Source: Glutamicibacter halophytocola
GTDB taxonomy: Bacteria > Actinomycetota > Actinomycetes > Actinomycetales > Micrococcaceae
Reading direction: 5' to 3'
Length of the DNA stretch: 64,000 nt
Assembly: GCF_001302565.1 (NCBI RefSeq)
Contig: NZ_CP012750.1
Location: forward strand, 1,178,001 to 1,242,000
Shown here: one piece after another, positions 8,348-17,139 of the stretch
How positions within the stretch are numbered: the first letter of the stretch is position 1
How the letters are laid out: each line of letters starts with the position of its first letter
Notes under the pieces: model-generated
What the model saw: the letters and a program-made list of their open reading frames with translations, nothing else
What the model was told of the DNA's origin: nothing
Database searches by the model: none
Translations under genes and position numbers: made by a program

Positions 8348-9601
8348 CTAGCTGCTGGATGCTGGCAGCAAATCTTGGCGGGCGCCGCGTTTAGCAATAA
8401 CGGACAGGGCGATCACCGGGATCAAGGTCAGTATTGCGACGCTGGCTCCGAGCAGGACTGGACCAATGCTGCCCAATGACGAGTCCAAAGCCTTGCCACC
8501 AGCCCATGAGGCAACCACTGTGCCAGCGTTGAAGCCGGCGACAGTTAGTGAAGATGCCAGTGTTGGAGCATTCTTGCCATAGGCAATGGCCAAGGACGCA
8601 AGAATCGGGTTGGCGCCGAGCCCGAAGAACCCCAGCAGCGCAATCAAGATGATCATCGGCAACTGCAGATCCGAGAGCAGGCACATGGCCAGCAGGATCA
8701 CCGTTGAAGCAGCGGGGGCAATCAAGGTGAGCAGATGCGGGTGCGCATCTCCTAGCCTGCCACCGACCAGGGAACCAATCAGGGAACCGACGCCAAATCC
8801 GATCAGCACCAGCGGAATGGCTGGCGCGCTGAATCCTGTGCCGTCAATGAGCAATGGAGAAATATAGGAATAGGCAGCTAATACACCGCCGGTTGTGGTG
8901 GCGCAGGCGGCCAAGACGAGCCACAATCGCGCAGAACGAAGCGCGGAAATTTCTTTGCGTATTGATACGGCGGAATGCGGTGCCAAATTGCCAGGCACAT
9001 GCCGGGCAATGAGGAATGCCGAGATGACCGCGAGTCCCGCCAGGCCCCAGAACGATCCGCGCCATCCAAAGTATTGGGAGGCAAAGGCGCCCAAGGGCAC
9101 CCCCAGAACCGTGGCGAGCATGCCGCCAGCATTGATGATTCCCAAGGCTCGCGAAGCCATTCCAGGGCCTGCGCTTTTGGCAGCCACGACTCCTGCAATG
9201 GCCCAGAACGCTCCCGTGGCAAGAGCCGTGGCGAAACGTGCCGCGAGCAACAGCTGAAGGCTCGTGCCCAATGCAACGACGACGTGCCCGGCAGCAAAAA
9301 CTGCCAATGCCAAGATGAGCGTCAGGCGTTGGGGCAGCCGCAAGGTGAGCAGCGCCATTAGCGGAGCGCCAATAACCATGCCCGCGGCAAATACGGTGAT
9401 GAGCAGGCCAGCCTGCGAAACGCTGGCTTCCAAATCCGCCGCAAGCTGCGTCAGGATTCCAGCAACGATGAACTCGGTAGTGAGCATCGTAAAAGTGCCA
9501 ACAGCAAGGATGTAGACCACCAGCGGGATCGGCCGCCCGGTGGCGCCTCGCGTACTGGTGCCGGTTGGCACCGAAGGACGACGTTCGTCGACGTTCATCA
9601 A
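8348..9601 (-). CDS. MFS transporter, DHA1-type drug or metabolite exporter
   Basis: This 417-residue membrane protein has 12 predicted hydrophobic segments beginning at about residue 26 (PLVVYILAVGTFTML…). The TTEFIVAGIL segment in TM1 and GAPLMALLTLRL after TM2 are typical of AraJ/Cml-like proton-driven exporters. AGGAAC precedes the ATG. It is divergent from an MmyB-like regulator, with a perfect 19-bp palindrome between them. This is the usual arrangement of an efflux pump and its local controller. The substrate cannot be predicted. Confidence 0.9.
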   Translation of the reverse strand: MMNVDERRPSVPTGTSTRGATGRPIPLVVYILAVGTFTMLTTEFIVAGILTQLAADLEASVSQAGLLITVFAAGMVIGAPLMALLTLRLPQRLTLILALAVFAAGHVVVALGTSLQLLLAARFATALATGAFWAIAGVVAAKSAGPGMASRALGIINAGGMLATVLGVPLGAFASQYFGWRGSFWGLAGLAVISAFLIARHVPGNLAPHSAVSIRKEISALRSARLWLVLAACATTTGGVLAAYSYISPLLIDGTGFSAPAIPLVLIGFGVGSLIGSLVGGRLGDAHPHLLTLIAPAASTVILLAMCLLSDLQLPMIILIALLGFFGLGANPILASLAIAYGKNAPTLASSLTVAGFNAGTVVASWAGGKALDSSLGSIGPVLLGASVAILTLIPVIALSVIAKRGARQDLLPASSS

Positions 9602-9626
9602 GTTCCTGTTCTCTGGACTCGCAGCG

Positions 9627-9645
9627 GATGTAATTCAATTACATC
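9627..9645. promoter_or_regulatory. perfect 19-bp palindrome, probable operator
   Basis: GATGTAATTCAATTACATC has 9-base arms around a single central C. It lies in the 130-bp divergent region. On the minus strand it overlaps a plausible MFS promoter (CTGGCA, 17 bases, TTACAT), so binding should block transcription. The neighbouring MmyB-like regulator is the obvious candidate binder. Confidence 0.7.
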
Positions 9646-9679
9646 GTGGTTGCCAGCTGCCAGGAAGGGCGAGCTTATA

Positions 9680-9698
9680 GGGGTATTATCTGTACCCC
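9680..9698. promoter_or_regulatory. inverted repeat GGGGTA-N7-TACCCC near the regulator start
   Basis: Perfect 6-base arms surround TTATCTG. A TATTAT (9684-9689) inside it could be a -10 element for the regulator, giving a second possible control site. Confidence 0.4.
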
Positions 9699-9731
9699 CG
9701 AAAAACCGTGAACGTCGTTTACCGTGGAAGC

Positions 9732-10631
9732 ATGACCGAACCCGATGCCCAGCGCAGCAATATTAAAGATTTCTTGACCAGCCGCCGCGCGAGGCTGCGT
9801 CCGGAGGAAGTCGGATTGCCGGCCGGCAACCGCAGAAGAGTGCCGGGACTGCGCCGGGAAGAAGTGGCTGTGCTCGCCGGGGTCAGCCCCGAATGGTACG
9901 CCCGGTTGGAAAAGGGCAATATCGCCGGTGTCTCGGAAGATGTGTTGACAGCAGTGGCCTCTGCGCTTCAGCTGAATGAGGAAGAACGCATCTATCTCTT
10001 CGAACTGGCGCACACGGCCAAAGGCAGTGCACGAAAGCCGGCACGGCGGAAGAAAGCCGGACCCATTGCAGAGCCGGTTCAATGGTTCTTGGATTCGGCG
10101 ACGCTCTCGGCCGGATTTGCGCGCAATGGACGCCTTGATGTGGTTGCGTCGAACGAGCTGGGCCGGGCACTGCATGCGCCGATGTTCAATAGCGCGACCA
10201 CGGTTGCCAATGGGTACGCGAATTTTGCGCGCTTCCACTTTTTAGATCCGGCAGCCAAGGACTTCTTCCTTGACTGGGAAGGCGGAGCGGCGGCTACCGC
10301 GGCACTCTTGCGCGCAGAGGCAGGGCGGGAACCGAATGACAAGGCGCTGCATGATCTGATCGGGGAACTCTCCACGCTCAGCGAAGACTTTCGTACCCTG
10401 TGGGCCACCCACAACATCAGATTCACCCATGAAGGCACCAAGCGAATTCAACATCCTGTGGTCGGCCGGCTGGATCTGGCCTATCGTTCCTTCGACATTA
10501 CCCAGGTGCCGCGGGCCAGCCACGAAATGAGCATCTATGTTGCCCAGCCAGGAAGCCCGAGTGAAGAAGGACTCAAGATGCTCTCCAGCTGGGCGCTGAC
10601 AACCAGCACCGAGCCAACGGCAAAAGCCTAG
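9732..10631 (+). CDS. XRE-type regulator with MmyB-like ligand-binding domain
   Basis: This is a 299-residue cytoplasmic regulator. The N-terminal helix-turn-helix (about 1-85) shows LTSRRARLRPEEVGLP, VPGLRREEVAVLAGVS and EWYARLEKGN, all typical of the MmyB subgroup. The C-terminal PAS-like domain (about 110-290) has the usual LDVVASNELGRALH and FDITQVPRASHEM segments; related structures bind fatty-acid-like ligands. GTG at 9708 is an alternative start, but ATG 9732 has GTGGAAG just upstream. Such genes commonly lie divergent from exporters or short-chain dehydrogenases and repress them. Confidence 0.93.
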   Translation: MTEPDAQRSNIKDFLTSRRARLRPEEVGLPAGNRRRVPGLRREEVAVLAGVSPEWYARLEKGNIAGVSEDVLTAVASALQLNEEERIYLFELAHTAKGSARKPARRKKAGPIAEPVQWFLDSATLSAGFARNGRLDVVASNELGRALHAPMFNSATTVANGYANFARFHFLDPAAKDFFLDWEGGAAATAALLRAEAGREPNDKALHDLIGELSTLSEDFRTLWATHNIRFTHEGTKRIQHPVVGRLDLAYRSFDITQVPRASHEMSIYVAQPGSPSEEGLKMLSSWALTTSTEPTAKA

Positions 10632-10789
10632 GCGCAGGCCCGCTGCTGGCGGGTCTTGGGCTCTTGATGCCTAGCGGTGAAAACAGCAGATTCCGAAGGA
10701 CACAGCCAAGCGCCGCCCAGCCGGGATCTGCACCTTTGGCCAATTCCCGGTAGGCTAGTACCTGGGCCTGCATGTTCTATGCCGGTCCC

Positions 10790-10977
10790 GAATGAAAATA
10801 ACTCCCAGGGCTGACTGACCGTTGGTCCCGACCGCCAGTTTCGCGGTCCTCGGTAGTGGCTTTCGCTAGGACCATTCAGGGTTCCAGCGCGGGTCTCGAT
10901 CGAAGACCAGATCTGGGTAGGGCCACGCGGTTCGCTCATCCACCTAGCTGGGAGCGATCGAAAGGAGCACCCCCTTA
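10790..10977 (+). ncRNA. structured pnp leader, candidate Actino-pnp RNA
   Basis: The 346 bases before pnp hold no gene. Their last 190 contain several hairpin-forming segments, including GACCGC/GCGGTC (10830-10848) and GGTCT/AGACC (10892-10908), and end with AAGGAG before the ATG. A conserved actinobacterial RNA named Actino-pnp is known from the leaders of exoribonuclease genes. The position fits, but I could not compare the sequence with a covariance model. Boundaries are approximate. Autoregulation of PNPase through its leader is inferred. Confidence 0.5.
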
Positions 10978-13209
10978 ATGGAGGGTCCAGAAATCCAATT
11001 CGCCGAAGCGCAGATCGACAACGGTCGCTACGGCACCCGCACCATCCGCTTCGAAACCGGCCGCCTTGCCAAGCAGGCTGCTGGGTCGGCCATGGTCTAC
11101 ATCGACGACGAGACTGCACTGCTCTCGGCAACCACCGCAGGCAAGCACCCGCGCGAGGGCTTCGACTTCTTCCCACTGACCGTGGACGTCGAAGAGCGCA
11201 TGTACGCAGCCGGCCGCATCCCGGGCAGCTTCTTCCGCCGCGAAGGCCGCCCATCGACCGAGGCCATCCTGGCTTGCCGCCTGATGGACCGCCCGCTGCG
11301 CCCAGCCTTCGTCAAGGGCCTGCGCAACGAGGTCCAGGTTGTCGTCACCGTCCTGTCCATCGAGCCAGATGAGCTGTACGACGTTGTAGCAATCAACGCT
11401 TCCTCGATGTCCACCCAGCTTTCGGGCCTGCCATTCTCCGGCCCAATCGGCGGCGTTCGCGTTGCACTGGTTGACGACGGAAACGGCGCGCAGTGGGTTG
11501 CCTTCCCACGCCACTCCGAGCTGAAGAACGCTGTCTTCAACATGGTTGTTGCCGGCCGCATCGCTGGCGACGACGTTGCCATCATGATGGTGGAAGCTGA
11601 AGCTACCGACAACGCTTGGGAACTGATCAAGGAACGCGGCGCCCAGGCACCAACCGAAGAGGTTGTTGCAGAAGGCCTTGAGGCTGCCAAGCCATTCATC
11701 AAGGTCCTGTGCGAGGCCCAGGCTGACCTGGCTTCCCGCGCTGCCAAGGAAACCGTTGAGTTCCCAGTCTTCCGCGATTACGAAGAAGATGCCTTCGCCG
11801 CTGTCGAGGCTGCTGCTTCGACCCGCCTGGCAGAGATCTACACCATCGCTGACAAGCAGGAACGCGACAACGCTGCCGGCGCCTACAAGGACGAGGTCCT
11901 TGCTTCGCTGGCTGGCGAAGGCAACGCCTTCGAAGGCCGCGACGGTGAAATCTCCAAGGCTTTCGGTGCTGTTACCAAGCACATCGTGCGCCAGCGCATC
12001 CTGACCGACCAGGTCCGCATCGACGGACGTGGACTGGCTGACATCCGCCAGCTCTCAGCCGAGGTCGAGGTTCTGCCTCGCGTGCACGGTTCGGCCATCT
12101 TCGAGCGCGGCGAAACCCAGATCATGGGCGTCACCACCTTGAACATGCTGAAGATGGAGCAGCAGATCGACTCGCTCTCCCCAGTGAAGTCCAAGCGCTA
12201 CATGCACAACTACAACTTCCCTCCATACTCGACCGGTGAAACCGGCCGTGTTGGTTCGCCTAAGCGCCGCGAAATCGGCCACGGCGCGCTGGCCGAGCGT
12301 GCACTGGTTCCAGTGCTGCCAAGCCGCGAGGAATTCCCCTACGCAATCCGCCAGGTCTCCGAGGCATTGGGCTCCAACGGCTCGACCTCCATGGGCTCGG
12401 TTTGCGCTTCGACCCTGTCGCTGCTGAACGCCGGCGTGCCGCTGAAGGCTGCCGTTGCAGGTATCGCTATGGGCCTGGTTTCGGACACCGTTGACGGCGA
12501 AACCCGTTACGCTGCCCTGACCGATATCCTCGGCGCCGAAGATGCCATGGGCGACATGGACTTCAAGGTTGCAGGTACCTCCGAGTTCGTTACCGCGATC
12601 CAGCTGGACACCAAGCTGGATGGCATTCCAGCTTCGGTTCTGGCCGCTGCGCTGACCCAGGCTCGCGAAGCACGTCTGCACATCCTGAACGTGCTGAACC
12701 AGGCCATCGACACCCCGGATGAGCTGAACGTCAACGCTCCGCGAATCATCTCCGTGAAGATTCCAGTGGATAAGATTGGCGAGGTCATCGGCCCTAAGGG
12801 CAAGATGATCAACCAGATCCAGGAAGACACCGGCGCTGACATCTCGATCGAGGATGACGGCACCGTGCTGATCGGCGCAACCAACGGCGAGTCCGCTGAA
12901 GCTGCCCGTTCGGCCATCAACGCCATCGCCAACCCTCAGGTTCCTGAGGTCGGCGAGCGTTACCTGGGTACCGTCGTGAAGCTGACCACCTTCGGTGCGT
13001 TCGTTTCGCTGACCCCTGGCAAGGACGGTCTGCTGCACATCTCCGAGCTGCGCAAGATCAACGATGGCAAGCGCGTTGAAGACGTTGAAGACGTCGTCGG
13101 CGTTGGCCAGAAGCTGCAGGTGGAGATCACCAAGATTGATGACCGCGGCAAGCTGTCGCTGGCACCAGTCGTGGAAGAAGAAGCCGAAGAAGCAGTTGCT
13201 GCTGAGTAG
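10978..13209 (+). CDS. pnp: polyribonucleotide nucleotidyltransferase (PNPase)
   Basis: This 743-residue phosphorolytic 3'-5' exoribonuclease of RNA turnover would act in the cytoplasm as a trimer. Two RNase PH domains are visible (about 14-150 and 345-560), separated by an all-helical linker. A KH domain follows near residues 595-655 ([19 protein letters not shown]), then an S1 domain ([18 protein letters not shown]…DGLLHISEL) and an acidic tail. Length and order match actinobacterial GpsI/PNPase. A good ribosome site (AAGGAG) precedes ATG 10978. Codon use is strongly biased, as in highly expressed genes. In relatives the M16 peptidase and dapB follow; here other genes intervene. Confidence 0.98.
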   Translation: MEGPEIQFAEAQIDNGRYGTRTIRFETGRLAKQAAGSAMVYIDDETALLSATTAGKHPREGFDFFPLTVDVEERMYAAGRIPGSFFRREGRPSTEAILACRLMDRPLRPAFVKGLRNEVQVVVTVLSIEPDELYDVVAINASSMSTQLSGLPFSGPIGGVRVALVDDGNGAQWVAFPRHSELKNAVFNMVVAGRIAGDDVAIMMVEAEATDNAWELIKERGAQAPTEEVVAEGLEAAKPFIKVLCEAQADLASRAAKETVEFPVFRDYEEDAFAAVEAAASTRLAEIYTIADKQERDNAAGAYKDEVLASLAGEGNAFEGRDGEISKAFGAVTKHIVRQRILTDQVRIDGRGLADIRQLSAEVEVLPRVHGSAIFERGETQIMGVTTLNMLKMEQQIDSLSPVKSKRYMHNYNFPPYSTGETGRVGSPKRREIGHGALAERALVPVLPSREEFPYAIRQVSEALGSNGSTSMGSVCASTLSLLNAGVPLKAAVAGIAMGLVSDTVDGETRYAALTDILGAEDAMGDMDFKVAGTSEFVTAIQLDTKLDGIPASVLAAALTQAREARLHILNVLNQAIDTPDELNVNAPRIISVKIPVDKIGEVIGPKGKMINQIQEDTGADISIEDDGTVLIGATNGESAEAARSAINAIANPQVPEVGERYLGTVVKLTTFGAFVSLTPGKDGLLHISELRKINDGKRVEDVEDVVGVGQKLQVEITKIDDRGKLSLAPVVEEEAEEAVAAE

Positions 13210-13226
13210 TCTTTAGATTCCTGCGG

Positions 13227-13262
13227 AAAACCCCGGTTCATCGATTGATGAACCGGGGTTTT
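13227..13262. terminator. bidirectional terminator after pnp
   Basis: Sixteen-base perfect arms (13227-13242 and 13247-13262) surround a GATT loop, with an A-run on one side and a T-run on the other. It can end both pnp and the convergent transporter gene. Confidence 0.92.
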
Positions 13263-13290
13263 GTCTATCCAGAAACTCGGCGGTGCAAAC

Positions 13291-14658
13291 CTACAAGGAC
13301 ACAAAAACCATGGTGGCGGCAAAAACAATGCCTGAAGCGATCAGCACCATGGTGGTGTAGCCAAGGATGTCGCGCATCTTCAACCCCGCAATGGCCAGCA
13401 ATGGCAAAGCCCAGAACGGCTGGATCATGTTCGTCCACTGATCCCCGTAGGCGACTGCCATGATGGGAATTGATGGATCAACACCCAGCTGCGCGGCGGC
13501 GGTCAGCATGATCGGCGCCTGCACCGCGAACTGGCCGCCCCCGGAAGGAACGAAGAAGTTGACCACTCCGGCCGACAAGAAGGCCAGAAGGCCAAATGTT
13601 TGCGGGGTCGACACTGCGATCATGGCTTCCGAGATCACCTCAATGAGGCCAGTTCCTGTCATGATGCCGAGGATTCCCGCGTAGAGCGGGAATTGCAGGA
13701 GAATCTCGCCAACATTTGATGCCGAATGCCTTGTCAGGGCCATCAATTCGAAGGGATTGCGCACCAAGAGCAGGATCAGGCAGAGGAAAGACCAATTCAC
13801 GATATCCAAGGTGAGCGTGCCGCCCTTGGCAAAATGGATGACCAGATATGCCAGCAGCATCAGTCCAAGCAGTAGCGTTGGCAGGCGGCTGGCATCCACA
13901 CGATCGGCTGGGGTGCTTACTTCATCATCGATGTCCAACAGCTTTTCTCGCGCATCGGTGCGCAGCTCGTAGATTTTGTCTTCGCCTCGTGGCGCAACGA
14001 GGTACAAGGCCAAACCCACCAACACGATGGTTGCCACGATCGCGATGAGGTTCCACGGGGCGAAGAGCGTTTCAGAGATTGGCAGCGGTGCACCAAGCTG
14101 CTTGGCGATAAACGAGTCCGGGGTTGCAGCAGTAAGCGGCCCGGAACCGGAATAGCCCATGTGCCAAATGACAAACCCGGCGAATCCGGAGGCGACGAGC
14201 AGCGGGAAGTGGACTCGCACATTGCGTTCACGAGCCTGGGCCGCGACTTCGCGGGCCAGCAGTCCTCCCACCACGAGACCAAGTCCCCACGTGATCAGCG
14301 AGGCAATGGCCGCTACCAGGAAAACGAAGACGTAACTGGATAGGGCGCTCTTGGGAACCCGGCTCAGGGCACGGAGCGTTTTGCGCACCGGGCGAGTATT
14401 GGCCAGGATGAATCCCAGCATCAAAACCAAGGCCATCTGGGTGATGAAGCCCAGCAGCCCGGCCAGCCCATCACCCCAGCTTTGCACGATGAGCACCGGA
14501 TTGGAGTCCGTGGCCAGCAGCGCGAGAATCGCCACAATGAAGGTCAGCACGATGGCGAAGACCAATGCCGACGGAATGAATTTTTCGACGAGATTATTGA
14601 CCGGGCGCATTGCCCGGGAAGCGACGGTACCGCCACGTTTGGTTGAAGGCACACTCAT
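13291..14658 (-). CDS. atoE: AtoE-type short-chain fatty acid transporter
   Basis: This 455-residue inner-membrane protein has about 11-12 hydrophobic segments. Conserved features of the short-chain fatty acid (AtoE) family are the N-terminal MRPVNNLVEKFIPSALVFAI start, HMGYSGSGPLTAATP near residue 165, the FFVPSGGGQFAVQAPIM segment near 375 and GDQWTNMIQPFWALP. It would import butyrate- or acetoacetate-like acids. GAGGTAG precedes the ATG. No CoA-transferase or thiolase is adjacent, so it works with genes elsewhere. It is one of the insertions that separate pnp from the M16 gene. Confidence 0.87.
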   Translation of the reverse strand: MSVPSTKRGGTVASRAMRPVNNLVEKFIPSALVFAIVLTFIVAILALLATDSNPVLIVQSWGDGLAGLLGFITQMALVLMLGFILANTRPVRKTLRALSRVPKSALSSYVFVFLVAAIASLITWGLGLVVGGLLAREVAAQARERNVRVHFPLLVASGFAGFVIWHMGYSGSGPLTAATPDSFIAKQLGAPLPISETLFAPWNLIAIVATIVLVGLALYLVAPRGEDKIYELRTDAREKLLDIDDEVSTPADRVDASRLPTLLLGLMLLAYLVIHFAKGGTLTLDIVNWSFLCLILLLVRNPFELMALTRHSASNVGEILLQFPLYAGILGIMTGTGLIEVISEAMIAVSTPQTFGLLAFLSAGVVNFFVPSGGGQFAVQAPIMLTAAAQLGVDPSIPIMAVAYGDQWTNMIQPFWALPLLAIAGLKMRDILGYTTMVLIASGIVFAATMVFVSL

Positions 14659-14803
14659 GTTTTCTGCTACCTCACATCATCATTGACTAGGGATATACAA
14701 CGGTTGCGAGTGTCGTATGGTGACGTGCCCCATAGTAGCCAGATGTTTCGGTATCCAAGGTGCGGTGCTTCGCTCGCGGGTCGCGGATGGCAGAACTGCT
14801 GGA

Positions 14804-14841
14804 GAAAAACCAAACGCCCGACCGGTTAACGGTCAGGCGTT
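14804..14841 (-). terminator. terminator of the nucleosidase gene
   Basis: Read on the minus strand, AACGCCTGACCG pairs with CGGTCGGGCGTT (one wobble) around a TTAAC loop and is followed by TGGTTTTT. It lies 40 bases past the nucleosidase stop. Confidence 0.8.
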
Positions 14842-14880
14842 GGCAGGCTGCTTCAGCAGCTGGTCAGCTGTTGGTTTTTC

Positions 14881-15441
14881 TCAGACCAGGTGCTTGTCGT
14901 AGAACTCGCGCAACTGAACGCTCTTCTGCTTGGCGATTTCGTCCCACTCATCGATGGATGCCGAATCATCGGCATAGTCAGAAGGGATCTTGAAGATCTG
15001 CAATGGCACATTAAAGCGCTGGCAAACGCTGGCGTAGGCGTAGCCTTCCATATCCACCAATGATGCTCCGAGGCCCTGCACGTGGGCGCGCTGCTGGTCA
15101 TCCGAAACGAAGACATCGCCAGTGGCCATGGTGACCTGGTAATCATGAAGCAGGACCTCGCCAGTCGGATCCACGTCGGCAGATGGCAACGGGAAATCGT
15201 GCTGGATCAACTTGGTGACCTGGTAAATGGTGTCCAAGCTGGGGCGGTCTTCTCCTGCGTGGCCGACCACGCCAGCAGTGCCGAGCACGATGACATTCTT
15301 GATATTTCCGTCGGCAATCGCGCCTGCCAAAGCCACCGACGCATTGATCTTGCCGACCCCTGAAACCAGGTGCTCGACATCTGCGAAGGCAACCGCTTCG
15401 TCTGCGTGCGCAAAGACGAGCAAAGACTTCTGTTCCGACAT
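14881..15441 (-). CDS. nucleosidase, MTA/SAH nucleosidase-like
   Basis: This is a 186-residue enzyme of the purine nucleosidase/phosphorylase superfamily, shorter than classical MTAN (about 230). The phosphorylase fold is shown by GVGKINASVALAGAI, VIVLGTAGVVG and the purine/ribose site DMEGYAYASVCQRFNVP with SDYADDSA. Its likely reaction is cleavage of S-adenosylhomocysteine and/or methylthioadenosine to adenine and the ribosyl thioether. It is divergent from luxS, whose substrate S-ribosylhomocysteine it would make, so the two form the SAH detoxification route. GAGGGGAA precedes the ATG. Confidence 0.85.
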   Translation of the reverse strand: MSEQKSLLVFAHADEAVAFADVEHLVSGVGKINASVALAGAIADGNIKNVIVLGTAGVVGHAGEDRPSLDTIYQVTKLIQHDFPLPSADVDPTGEVLLHDYQVTMATGDVFVSDDQQRAHVQGLGASLVDMEGYAYASVCQRFNVPLQIFKIPSDYADDSASIDEWDEIAKQKSVQLREFYDKHLV

Positions 15442-15553
15442 GAATTTCCCCTCTAAAGAAGTCAGTTCGGGAAGTCTACTGTGCCCGAACGTCCTAAGAA
15501 GTCTACCGGTTACGGCTCATTAACAGTCGTCGAGTCGCCGTTGACCCAACCGA

Positions 15554-15565
15554 TACACTTAATTC
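15554..15565 (+). promoter_or_regulatory. -10 element giving a leaderless luxS transcript
   Basis: TACACT (15554-15559) ends six bases before the luxS ATG, and there is no Shine-Dalgarno sequence. This places the predicted transcription start at the start codon. No clear -35 is seen. Confidence 0.5.
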
Positions 15566-16057
15566 ATGAGTGATATCGAACTTGCAGAAGTTGAAAGCTT
15601 TGCCTTAGACCACACCAAGGTCAAGGCACCTTATGTACGCAAGATTGGCGTGGAGCGTGGTCCGAAGGGCGATGCCATCACCAACTATGACATTCGTTTT
15701 GTGCAGCCTAACCATGGCGAAATCCCAACCGCTGGTTTGCACACCATCGAGCACACGATGGCTGGCCTGTTGCGCACCCGTATTGACGGCCTGATTGATT
15801 TCTCGCCATTTGGCTGCCGCACCGGCTTCCACATGATTTTGTGGGGCGAGCCAGAGCCTGCGGAGGTTGCCGCTGCAGTGAAAAGCTCCCTGGAGGACAT
15901 CGCCGAGCGCATTACCTGGGAGGACGTCCCAGGCACCGAGGCAAAGAGCTGTGGCAACTACCGTGACCACTCCCTGCACTCGGCCCGCGAGTGGGCCAAG
16001 GTGATCTTGGAACAGGGAATTAGCCTTGACGCTTTTAAGCGTTCCAGGCTCGCCTAG
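15566..16057 (+). CDS. luxS: S-ribosylhomocysteine lyase
   Basis: This 163-residue metalloenzyme would split S-ribosylhomocysteine into homocysteine and DPD, the precursor of AI-2. The metal ligands H59 and H63 (HTIEH) and C129 (SCGNY) are present, as are catalytic C84 (FGCRTGF) and the N-terminal [15 protein letters not shown] segment. Length is typical. Together with the divergent nucleosidase it completes SAH recycling. I see no AI-2 receptor or Lsr importer in this window, so a purely metabolic role is as likely as signalling. A terminator follows. Confidence 0.97.
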   Translation: MSDIELAEVESFALDHTKVKAPYVRKIGVERGPKGDAITNYDIRFVQPNHGEIPTAGLHTIEHTMAGLLRTRIDGLIDFSPFGCRTGFHMILWGEPEPAEVAAAVKSSLEDIAERITWEDVPGTEAKSCGNYRDHSLHSAREWAKVILEQGISLDAFKRSRLA

Positions 16058-16079
16058 ATAACCAACGGGTACAAGGGAT

Positions 16080-16112
16080 CTCGCGCTTCAACACCGAAGC
16101 GCGAGGTCTTTT
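16080..16112 (+). terminator. luxS terminator
   Basis: CTCGCGCTTC (16080-16089) and GAAGCGCGAG (16096-16105) form a perfect 10-bp stem with a 6-base loop, followed by GTCTTTT. Confidence 0.85.
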
Positions 16113-16180
16113 GCGTATTAAGCACAAGCTGGCGAAGCAATAACGGTGGTCTCAGCAAAACCATATCTGGCCTAGGTAGC

Positions 16181-16573
16181 ATGGTTGATATGCGCAAAGC
16201 CATTTCCACCGCCGCCGTTCTAGCTTTCATTGTTTGTTCAACCAGCGGATGTGCTGATCTGGACTCAGCGCGGACAACCACGATTGGCGACGCCTGCCAA
16301 AAGGCCATCCAACAGCAAAACGAAGCTTGGTCGGACCCTGATGCTTCGGAGTCCAAAATCCAGGAGGCCGAAACCAAGGGCCTGAAAGATTGCAAGGATC
16401 TGGATGAATGGAGCACCGCGGTTTCGTACAACCCGGGTTCGGTGGGATACGAGGAACTGAGCCTCGAAGAAGCAGCTAATTCCGTCTACTTGGCATGTTC
16501 ATCGGTAGATTCCGAACGCGCAACTCCGGTGTGCGCTGATGCCGCAAAACGCGGATACCTCGATGAATCCTAG
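16181..16573 (+). CDS. small putative lipoprotein
   Basis: This 130-residue protein has a short basic start, a hydrophobic stretch and a lipobox (STSGC, cysteine about residue 24), so it is probably lipid-anchored outside the cell. The mature part is acidic, with four further cysteines that could form disulfides, and a KAIQQQNEAWSDPD…KDCKDLDEW region that looks helical. ATG 16190, three codons in, is an equally good start. I recognise no family. It is followed directly by the decayed PucR-type gene. Confidence 0.65.
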   Translation: MVDMRKAISTAAVLAFIVCSTSGCADLDSARTTTIGDACQKAIQQQNEAWSDPDASESKIQEAETKGLKDCKDLDEWSTAVSYNPGSVGYEELSLEEAANSVYLACSSVDSERATPVCADAAKRGYLDES

Positions 16574-16581
16574 AATCTTGA

Positions 16582-17016
16582 TCACCGTTGGCTGACCGTG
16601 GACACAATGGTCCATCAAGCTTCAAACCATTGCCCGCTTTAAAGGTGCTCGGTGCGGTCCGACGGGCACAAATGGCCCTTGAAGCGGGGCGGAACTAATA
16701 CCGGCGTTGCCGGCTATGGCGCCATCGTCCCGCGCTCCGGGAGCCAAGCCAAGGAAATTGCCTGACGCGTTCTCGGCCCCCTTCAACAGGCGGGTGCCTC
16801 CAAGCAGGCACTCATGGATACGCTCTGCGCTTATCTATATGAGAACCGCAACTGGAACGCCGCGTCGGCCGGCTGGGCACCCACCGGCAAGCTCTTGGAT
16901 ATCGAATCGGCCGGATCGAACAGCTGACGGGCAGAAACTTCAAATCGAGCAAGGATTTGGCTGAATTCTGGGTGGCACGAAAAGCCTTGAACCGCAGTTC
17001 GCCAGGCGCATATTGA
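16582..17016 (+). pseudogene. decayed PucR/CdaR-type regulator, C-terminal part
   Basis: Reading across frames gives a recognisable PucR-type C-terminus in fragments. ALKVLGAVRRAQMALEAGR (to about 16693) is followed after a frameshift by GTNTGVAGYGAIVP, then beyond a TGA (about 16763) by VLGPLQQAG and TLCAYLYENRNWNAASA. A further frameshift near 16865 leads to LGTHRQALGYRIGRIEQLTG and SSKDLAEFWVARKAL, ending at TGA 17014-17016. The last two segments are the helix-turn-helix that closes PucR-family activators. At least two frameshifts and one nonsense codon mean it cannot be functional, and the N-terminal part is absent. No intact copy is in the window. Confidence 0.75.
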
Positions 17017-17139
17017 CCCGAGATTCCAACCTCTTCGACAAACTGGACTGTTGCCTTGCGGCAACGGTTCTGTGGGAGAATGAGGACAATGTTCCGAGCC
17101 CGATAGCGGCTCAACCCCGAAGAACTAAGGACGTATTTC

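Noticed and set aside
8131..8397. 88-codon minus-strand frame between the alcohol dehydrogenase and MFS genes
   Set aside because: It overlaps the end of the MFS gene in another frame, lacks a recognisable domain and has low-complexity Ala/Pro content.
10628..11254. 208-codon minus-strand frame over the pnp leader and start
   Set aside because: Arg/Cys/Ser-rich translation typical of an antisense shadow of high-GC coding sequence.
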